The notes under the pieces: generated by a model
Seen by the model: only the letters and a program-made list of their open reading frames with translations
The model's database searches: none
What the model was told of the DNA's origin: nothing
Program-made: the position numbers and the translations under genes
Shown: in pieces, positions 14,434-19,220 of the stretch
How positions within the stretch are numbered: the stretch's first letter is position 1
Layout: each line of letters starts with the position of its first letter
From: Bacteroidales bacterium
GTDB lineage: Bacteria; Bacteroidota; Bacteroidia; Bacteroidales; UBA932
Reading direction: 5' to 3'
Assembly (NCBI GenBank): GCA_017472115.1
Contig: JAFUQW010000108.1
Location: 1-19,220, forward strand
DNA length: 19,220 nt

Positions 14434-15159
14434 ATGGAAGAATTGACAGTAGTTAGGTGCAGTAAATTGCATAGAATATATGTCCTGGGAGGTCGTGGTA
14501 CTTGTTGTTCCGATCCACAATCAAGATCAAACGACCGTCCGACCGCTATATGCAATATGGATATTCCACAGACTATCGTGGTGGAGAAGGACGCGAGGGT
14601 TGATGTCGTTCTGGTAGTCTTTCCGGATGTGGACTGTGACATCAGGATGGATGTACATCTGGTAGGTGAGGGAGCGGAGGCCAATATCTATGGTGCCTAT
14701 GTCTGCGGCGGCAGCGAAAAGGTGAAGATTGCCGTGGATATGTACCATGATGTGCCTCACTGCAATTCACGTCAGCTTTTCAAAGGCATTGCCGGAGGTG
14801 CTTCCAAGGTCGATTTCTACGGAAAGATAACAGTTGCACAGGATGCTCAGAAGACCGAGGCTTACCAGGAGAACCACAATCTTCTGCTTTCTGACGGAGC
14901 CAAGGTCGATACCAAGCCGCAGCTTGAAATATATGCAGACGATGTGAAATGCTCGCACGGAGCCACCATCGGCCGCCTCAACGAGGAGGAGCAGTTCTAT
15001 ATGCGTTCACGCGGAATCAGTCTTGAAGATGCGAAGGTGCTTCAGATGATTTCATTCGTTGCTCCTGTGCTTGAAAACATCGAGGATGAGGCTCAGCGTG
15101 AGGTCATTGCTGCCAATCTTGAGACTGCCATCCGCAATCTTGTGAAAACCACTCTTTGA
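14434..15159 (+). CDS. sufD: Short SufD-type Fe-S assembly scaffold protein
   Basis: The 241-residue product is about 55% of the usual SufD length (roughly 420-450). The C-terminal half is well conserved: FKGIAGGASKVDFYGKI, DAQKTEAYQENHNLLLSD, TKPQLEIYADDVKCSHGAT (His175 at the place of E. coli His360), and FYMRSRGI. The helical N-terminal domain and the first part of the beta-helix are absent. The first 40 codons use rarer codons (AGG, AGT, TTG, AGA, ATA) than the rest. A second possible start is ATG 14557, giving 200 residues. The 3-base gap to sufC supports ATG 14434. No frameshifted N-terminal half exists between sufC and this gene, so it is a short form rather than a broken copy. It should pair with SufB in the scaffold. 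Confidence 0.9.
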   Translation: MEELTVVRCSKLHRIYVLGGRGTCCSDPQSRSNDRPTAICNMDIPQTIVVEKDARVDVVLVVFPDVDCDIRMDVHLVGEGAEANIYGAYVCGGSEKVKIAVDMYHDVPHCNSRQLFKGIAGGASKVDFYGKITVAQDAQKTEAYQENHNLLLSDGAKVDTKPQLEIYADDVKCSHGATIGRLNEEEQFYMRSRGISLEDAKVLQMISFVAPVLENIEDEAQREVIAANLETAIRNLVKTTL

Positions 15160-15161
15160 TT

Positions 15162-15584
15162 ATGAGACAGGAAGTTATCATACGCGATACCGCCGACCTT
15201 GACAGGGCTGCCGCCGAATTTCTTGAGAAGATAGGTGACAACACTCTTGTGGCGTTCTTTGCTCCGATGGGAGCCGGCAAGACCACCTTCACGACAGCCA
15301 TCTGCAAGGCTCTCGGAGTCACGGATCCGGTCGGATCACCGACTTTCGCCATCGTGAACGAGTATCTGCGTGCAGACGGCGACTACATGTATCATTTTGA
15401 CTTCTACAGGATCAACCGTCTTTCCGAAGCCATCGACATAGGTCTGGACGATTATCTCTACAGCGGCTGTCTCTGCATAATGGAATGGCCGGAAAACATA
15501 GAGGAACTTCTTCCGGAGGACACATTGCGCGTGACCATCACCGTCAATCCGGACATGTCACGCACGCTCAGCTGGGAACAGTAG
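15162..15584 (+). CDS. tsaE: tRNA t6A biosynthesis ATPase TsaE
   Basis: This 140-residue cytoplasmic P-loop protein acts with TsaB, TsaC and TsaD to make N6-threonylcarbamoyl-adenosine at position 37 of ANN-reading tRNAs. Motifs in order: Walker A GAGKTT (37-42), SPTF (59-62), HFDFYR (78-83), and MEWPENI (107-113). Length is normal. I start at ATG 15162; an in-frame TTG at 15156 overlaps the sufD stop. It follows sufD by 2 bases and precedes the Nudix gene by 2 bases, so it is probably co-transcribed with the suf genes. No tsaB or tsaD is in view. Confidence 0.96.
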   Translation: MRQEVIIRDTADLDRAAAEFLEKIGDNTLVAFFAPMGAGKTTFTTAICKALGVTDPVGSPTFAIVNEYLRADGDYMYHFDFYRINRLSEAIDIGLDDYLYSGCLCIMEWPENIEELLPEDTLRVTITVNPDMSRTLSWEQ

Positions 15585-15586
15585 GA

Positions 15587-15988
15587 ATGAAGACAATAGA
15601 AGTCGTTGCGGCAGTCATCCTGAGAGAAGGAAAAGTATTCGCCACCCAGAGAGGCTATGGGGAGTGGCAGGGCTGGTGGGAATTCCCGGGAGGCAAGATC
15701 GAGCCGGGCGAAACCCCTCAGGAGGCTCTGATACGTGAAATCCGTGAGGAACTCGATGCCGAAATCTCTGTCGGTGACCTGCTCGAAACAGTGGAATGGG
15801 ATTATCCTGCTTTTCATCTGACAATGCACTGTTACATCTGCACTCTCAAGTCTGCCTCCCTTCATCTCAATGAACACGAATCCGCTGCATGGCTTACCCG
15901 TGAAACCATTCATTCAGTCAAGTGGCTTCCCGCCGATGAAGGACTGGCAAGCAAGATCAAAGACCTGCTCCAGCTACGACATCGTTGA
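15587..15988 (+). CDS. mutT: MutT-like Nudix hydrolase
   Basis: This 133-residue protein has an N-terminal VVAAVILREGKVFATQRG typical of MutT/NudG (8-oxo-dGTP or pyrimidine triphosphate diphosphatases). The Nudix box spans residues 36-58 with G36, E42, R50-E51 and E54-E55 all present; the usual Gly near the end is Asp57, a change seen in some family members. WEFPGGK precedes it. The expected role is cleaning oxidised or unwanted nucleotides; whether the substrate is 8-oxo-dGTP or a cytidine nucleotide cannot be read. ATG 15587 is chosen because the in-frame extension to 15485 lies inside tsaE. It is the last gene of the suf transcription unit, and the next gene converges on it. Confidence 0.9.
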   Translation: MKTIEVVAAVILREGKVFATQRGYGEWQGWWEFPGGKIEPGETPQEALIREIREELDAEISVGDLLETVEWDYPAFHLTMHCYICTLKSASLHLNEHESAAWLTRETIHSVKWLPADEGLASKIKDLLQLRHR

Positions 15989-16024
15989 AATCGGCCGTAT
16001 AATCTCCCGGTACGCCTTAAGATA

Positions 16025-16046
16025 GTTCGATTCCCGTCCGGAGCAC
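16025..16046 (+). other. tRNA 3'-end-like fragment in the gap after mutT
   Basis: GTTCGATTCCCGT followed by CCGGAGCAC looks like a T-loop, T-stem 3' strand, acceptor 3' strand and discriminator of a tRNA. GCTCCAG at 15967-15973 could pair with CCGGAGC (16038-16044) at six of seven positions. No D-arm, anticodon arm or T-stem 5' strand can be drawn between them. It may be a remnant of an element attachment site or chance. Confidence 0.25.
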
Positions 16047-16054
16047 AAGGGTGG

Positions 16055-17260
16055 TCATTCGGGGGAGGAGATGCTGAGGGAGCAGATCGGGCCGTTGAAT
16101 TTCAGGGTATCGTGCCGGTTGTCCTTCCAGATTATGGGGCGGGAGCCGGTCATTGATGACAGGCCGACATAGAGGTTGCCTTCATGGATTGCTGCAGGAT
16201 TGTTCCCGATGCAGGAATAACCCTCCGGCATCATGTATGTCCTTCCGCTTTTGAATATCATGCCTCGGCCGGAGGATTCCGGATTCAGGATGCAGCAGAC
16301 TTCTTCTTCTGATGCAGTCACTGCGGACAGGGTAAGTCCTGTCTCGAAAAGCATGTACTGACCGCCGTCGATCCATATTCCGCTGAAAAGTCTGTCTCCT
16401 CCATATGAATACAGACCTTCTGTCCCGATGGAACTGCCTGCAGCAAACAGTCTGCAAGACAGCATTTCGGCTCCATACGGCAGGATGATGACTTTTTCTT
16501 CTTCTCCATCGATCAGTTCCATTGTATTCCACGGACCTGCAGAAACAAGGGCACATGTCTGCCCGTCATGCGACATCAGGTCCCATACTCTCGATGTCTC
16601 CTTGGAAAACCTGACAGGAGTCGTGACACCGTTTCGTGCCATGTAGAAACTGTCGGAGCTTCCTGATGAGGTGGTGACAGGCTGACAGAAGGCGAAACAT
16701 ATCTTGCCGGCGTCTATGTGAAGCCTGCCGAAAGCATATCCTGTCTTCCTTTCTATCACTGAAGTCCCGTTCTTCCTGTATATGAATCCTTCGCCACTAT
16801 GCGGAATCCCTAACGTATATATGTCATTATCGTTGACGATCATGTCTGCAATGATTTCCTTCCCCACATATTTAAGCAATGTCTTTCCGTCTTTTTTCAC
16901 GACCGTGTGGCTGTCTCCTGAGAAAAAGGTATATAAATGACCGGCTACGATTCTGTGCATATCCGGATCGGGACTGACTTCGTGTCCGTCGCCGACAGGA
17001 ATCTTAAGCATAGGTGCACCGTCTGCAAAAACGGCAAGCGAGCATCTGACATTCTCTATGTCGCCCCCTCCTTTCCAATCGTACCCTTCAGGGTATTCCA
17101 ACCCGCTTACATATAATATGTTTTCTCTTTCCCCGTCGATGATCAGCCCCGGACCGGCCCAGATGTCTTCATCCTTTTCGTTCTCCGGTCTGTCGATCTC
17201 GATGATCCGTGTGCATCCGCTCAAGATTGCCATAACTATCAATAATCCCGTCCCTCTCAT
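16055..17260 (-). CDS. Lipoprotein of unknown function, probable beta-propeller
   Basis: The 401-residue product has a short lipoprotein signal with lipobox ILSGC (cysteine at residue 16), so it is likely anchored in the outer or inner membrane facing the periplasm or surface. The mature part is beta-rich with repeated short strands such as NDNDIYTLGIPHSGEGFIYRKNG in part (DNDIYTLGI), GRLHIDAGKICFAF, EGLYSYGGDRLFSGIWIDGG and EGNLYVGLSSMTGSRPIIWK. The repeated G-x-x-Y/I-x-W-x-x-G spacing suggests blades of a propeller, as in lipoproteins with a user-visible setting-like pattern of unknown role. No catalytic motif is recognised. I use ATG 17260; an in-frame TTG at 17275 is the alternative. It lies just beyond the terminator of the kinase/regulator pair and converges on mutT with 66 bases between stops. 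Confidence 0.7.
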   Translation of the reverse strand: MRGTGLLIVMAILSGCTRIIEIDRPENEKDEDIWAGPGLIIDGERENILYVSGLEYPEGYDWKGGGDIENVRCSLAVFADGAPMLKIPVGDGHEVSPDPDMHRIVAGHLYTFFSGDSHTVVKKDGKTLLKYVGKEIIADMIVNDNDIYTLGIPHSGEGFIYRKNGTSVIERKTGYAFGRLHIDAGKICFAFCQPVTTSSGSSDSFYMARNGVTTPVRFSKETSRVWDLMSHDGQTCALVSAGPWNTMELIDGEEEKVIILPYGAEMLSCRLFAAGSSIGTEGLYSYGGDRLFSGIWIDGGQYMLFETGLTLSAVTASEEEVCCILNPESSGRGMIFKSGRTYMMPEGYSCIGNNPAAIHEGNLYVGLSSMTGSRPIIWKDNRHDTLKFNGPICSLSISSPE

Positions 17261-17286
17261 CTTTTTTTCAGTCAAATAACGTAAAA

Positions 17287-17315
17287 ACCGTCTTTCACAC
17301 CAAATGAAAGACGGT
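17287..17315 (-). terminator. Intrinsic terminator of the kinase/LytTR operon
   Basis: A perfect 11-bp stem with arms 17287-17297 and 17305-17315 and a 7-base loop. Read on the minus strand it is followed by TTTTTACG, a proper T-run. It lies 79 bases after the regulator stop and 26 bases before the lipoprotein start codon. Confidence 0.8.
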
Positions 17316-17393
17316 CATTTCGTCACAATTTTCTCTTTTTTATGTTTTTTTCTCTTTTTTGAGGTCTGAAACAGAATTGTTGCGAGATGAAAA

Positions 17394-18131
17394 TCATGAT
17401 TTTGATATGAGATTGTCCTTGATGTATCTGTCGATTTCTTTTCTGTAGCTGTCAGATACAGGGATGGAAGTGGAGCCTATGCAGATGTCGCCGAAGGAGT
17501 CGATTGATGTTATCTTGTCCAGAGCTACGATGTAGGAACGGTGCACGCGCATGAATCTTTCGGCGGGAAGCATTTCTTCGATTGCCTTCATGGTGATATG
17601 TATCACTAAAGGATCCTCTTCTGATTCCAGATGCATCATCACATAGTCTTTCATTCCTGCGATATAAAGAACCTGATTATGGTCTATGCTTCTGTACTCA
17701 CCGTCCACCTTTATGAATGACCTGTTGTTCCTGCATCCGGCCTCTTCCGATCTTGAAGCCGCCTGACGCATCTGGATCCATTTTTCCGCCTTGTTTACTG
17801 ATTCAAGGAATTTCTGATATCGTATCGGTTTAAGAAGGTAGTCAAGCGCCTCGACTTCATAGCTTTCAAATGCATATTGCCTGAAGGCAGTCGTGAATAC
17901 GATTCTGGTCTCTGACGGCAACAGACGCGACAGTTCCAGCCCGTTGAGGTCAGGCATCTGTATGTCAAGAAACACAAGATCCGGCTTCTCTTGTCTGATG
18001 GACGAGAGTGCGAGAACAGGATCTGTAAAGGTTCCGATGAGTTTAAGGGATGGTGTCTTGCGGGCATAAGCGGCAAGCATTTCCACAGCCAGAGGCTCAT
18101 CATCGACCACTATGCATCTGATTTTAGACAT
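17394..18131 (-). CDS. LytTR-family response regulator
   Basis: The 245-residue product has an N-terminal receiver domain (about 1-120) with acidic pair D10-D11, phospho-acceptor D56 in LVFLDIQMPDLNG, T80 and K101 in LLKPI. The C-terminal LytTR DNA-binding domain spans about 138-240 (FIKVDGEYRSID, VLYIAGMKDYVMMHL, FMRVHRSYIVALDKI). LytTR regulators bind DNA as dimers at direct repeats. The start ATG overlaps the end of the kinase gene by 8 bases, showing translational coupling. Target genes cannot be deduced; the lipoprotein gene next downstream is the nearest candidate but is separated by a terminator. Confidence 0.97.
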   Translation of the reverse strand: MSKIRCIVVDDEPLAVEMLAAYARKTPSLKLIGTFTDPVLALSSIRQEKPDLVFLDIQMPDLNGLELSRLLPSETRIVFTTAFRQYAFESYEVEALDYLLKPIRYQKFLESVNKAEKWIQMRQAASRSEEAGCRNNRSFIKVDGEYRSIDHNQVLYIAGMKDYVMMHLESEEDPLVIHITMKAIEEMLPAERFMRVHRSYIVALDKITSIDSFGDICIGSTSIPVSDSYRKEIDRYIKDNLISKS

Positions 18132-19191
18132 GTATTCCGATATTTTGTATTCTCACTAAAACTATATATACGCCGTCTTCTGTAAAATTCTTGTATGAAT
18201 ATGCATCATGGTACAGAAGTTCAAGCCTTCTTTTCATGTTTTCAAGGCCGATTCCTGATCCGCTGAAATCTGTAGTGCATTTTTCAAGCAGACTGTTTTC
18301 GCACGAGAAGACAAGGTCGTCACCGTCCATTCCAAGATCTATCTTGACAAAGGATTCCTTATGAGCGGACGTTCCGTGTTTGAATGCATTCTCTATCAGG
18401 GAAATGAACAGGAGAGGGGAGATCATGAGGTCTTTTGTGAACTTGTCGAAACGGGTTTCTATCCTGGTGGAATCGTTGCAGCGCAGAGCCATCAGGTCTA
18501 TATAGTTCTTCATGAACTCGACTTCGTCACAGATCCTCACTTTTCTCACATTGCTCTCGTACAGGGCGTAGCGGAGCAGTTCACTCAGCTGTCCGATGCT
18601 CTCCTGGGCCTTGTCCGGGTCGATCTGGGTCAATGATGATATGTTGTTCAGTGTGTTGAAAAGGAAATGCGGATTCAACTGGTTCTTCAGCCAGTTGAGT
18701 TCGGCTTCGGCATTACGTCTGCGCTCCTCCTCTATCTTATGCTTCTCTTCGTTCCATCTCATCACATACTTCAGACCTACAGGCATTGCCACAATTACTG
18801 CATAAAATATGATTTTCAGTACGACTCCTCCAATCGCTATCCAGAGGAACTTTGCATCAGGGAAGGCCTCTATCACTTCTTGAGGAATATCCGGTATGAA
18901 TCCGTCTCTTATGACAGGCAAGGCGATGAGAAAGAGTATTATCGCAGAATTTATTATATAGAAATATTTTCTTTTGCTGGAGAAAAGCAGCAATGGGATT
19001 AGCACACAATAATTTATGGTATATACCAGAAATGCCGGCAGCAGAAGTTGGGTAGTCAGGTGGAATGTTGCTCCGAACGACTGTATGTCCGATGCAATGA
19101 AATACCATACGGCAGAAGGCAGTATGAAAAGGCAGGCCCAGATGAGACCCTGGGCCGTGTTGATTATGATATTGCTCTTCCTGTTGGTCAT
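18124..19191 (-). CDS. LytS/YehU-type sensor histidine kinase
   Basis: The 355-residue inner-membrane protein has four predicted membrane helices in about residues 10-140, with no large extracellular domain, then a coiled linker rich in Glu and Arg (about 148-168). The His_kinase domain has the phosphorylated His175 in NPHFLFNTLNNI. The ATPase part has N268 in LIENAFKHG and the G-box GSGIGLENMKRRLELLY from 311. This is the kinase class that pairs with LytTR regulators, and the partner gene overlaps its stop. The signal sensed is unknown. The start ATG 19191 is the first in frame and lies about 20 bases after a promoter box. Confidence 0.97.
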   Translation of the reverse strand: MTNRKSNIIINTAQGLIWACLFILPSAVWYFIASDIQSFGATFHLTTQLLLPAFLVYTINYCVLIPLLLFSSKRKYFYIINSAIILFLIALPVIRDGFIPDIPQEVIEAFPDAKFLWIAIGGVVLKIIFYAVIVAMPVGLKYVMRWNEEKHKIEEERRRNAEAELNWLKNQLNPHFLFNTLNNISSLTQIDPDKAQESIGQLSELLRYALYESNVRKVRICDEVEFMKNYIDLMALRCNDSTRIETRFDKFTKDLMISPLLFISLIENAFKHGTSAHKESFVKIDLGMDGDDLVFSCENSLLEKCTTDFSGSGIGLENMKRRLELLYHDAYSYKNFTEDGVYIVLVRIQNIGIHV

Positions 19192-19211
19192 GTTTCGCTC
19201 CCGTTTTACTG

Positions 19212-19219
19212 CAAATCTA
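19212..19219 (-). promoter_or_regulatory. Bacteroidota-type -7 box for the kinase/LytTR operon
   Basis: On the minus strand the sequence is TAGATTTG followed by CA, matching TAnnTTTG. It lies 20 bases upstream of the kinase ATG, implying a short leader. The -33 region falls outside the window. Confidence 0.6.
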
Positions 19220-19220
19220 A

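Noticed and set aside
13696..14520. 274-codon open frame on the minus strand opposite sufC and the start of sufD
   Set aside because: It is antisense to a fully convincing SufC with all ABC motifs; its translation shows no recognisable domain and looks like a reverse-frame artefact.
15967..16045. Complete tRNA gene after mutT
   Set aside because: Only the ends fit; no D-arm, anticodon arm or T-stem 5' strand can be formed, and the 5' end lies inside the mutT coding sequence.
17320..17365. T-rich stretch with two TCTCTTTTTT runs between the regulator and its terminator
   Set aside because: On the transcribed minus strand it is A-rich, so it is not a terminator; it is a low-complexity stretch with no further structure.

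Overview
This window looks like chromosomal DNA of a Bacteroidota species, most likely of the order Bacteroidales. The evidence is a SusC/SusD pair, Bacteroidota-style lipoproteins, a TonB-dependent receptor with a DUF4249 lipoprotein partner, a LytS-type kinase with a LytTR regulator, and repeated -7 boxes of the form TAnnTTTG in front of genes. Base composition is near 50% GC. No rRNA, complete tRNA, CRISPR array, transposase or phage gene is visible. Genus was not assigned.

Region 1 (1-3210, + strand) is the end of a polysaccharide utilization locus: the last 58 codons of a SusC porin, a SusD glycan-binding lipoprotein and a GH16 laminarinase-type lipoprotein. The GH16 protein appears to carry an N-terminal domain resembling the accessory domain of GH20 hexosaminidases. 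Region 2 (3211-3565) is a 355-base spacer with a near-perfect sigma-54 promoter motif, a 16-bp hairpin about 40 nt downstream, and a separate housekeeping promoter for the next gene. Region 3 (3566-5818) is a membrane ion-pumping pyrophosphatase, hppA, followed by a strong terminator.

Region 4 (5841-11176) is a symmetrical cassette. Two paralogous secreted proteins with MORN repeats and a TonB C-terminal-like domain, both on +, flank a minus-strand operon encoding an STN-domain TonB-dependent receptor and a DUF4249 lipoprotein. This is the best candidate for a little-described system: an outer-membrane uptake complex bracketed by soluble TonB-like MORN proteins.

Region 5 (11203-15988, + strand) is an iron-sulfur cluster assembly operon with unusual content: sufB, a PnuC-family transporter, sufC, a sufD about half the usual length, tsaE and a MutT-like Nudix hydrolase. 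The pnuC-like gene separates sufB from sufC and is bordered by repeat-rich spacers. Two 29-nt copies of a dispersed hairpin repeat, one in the sufB leader and one before pnuC, differ by paired compensatory changes in the stem.

Region 6 (16055-19219, - strand) holds a sensor kinase and LytTR regulator with overlapping genes, a minus-strand terminator, and an unrecognised lipoprotein. A short sequence resembling a tRNA 3' end lies in the gap after mutT.
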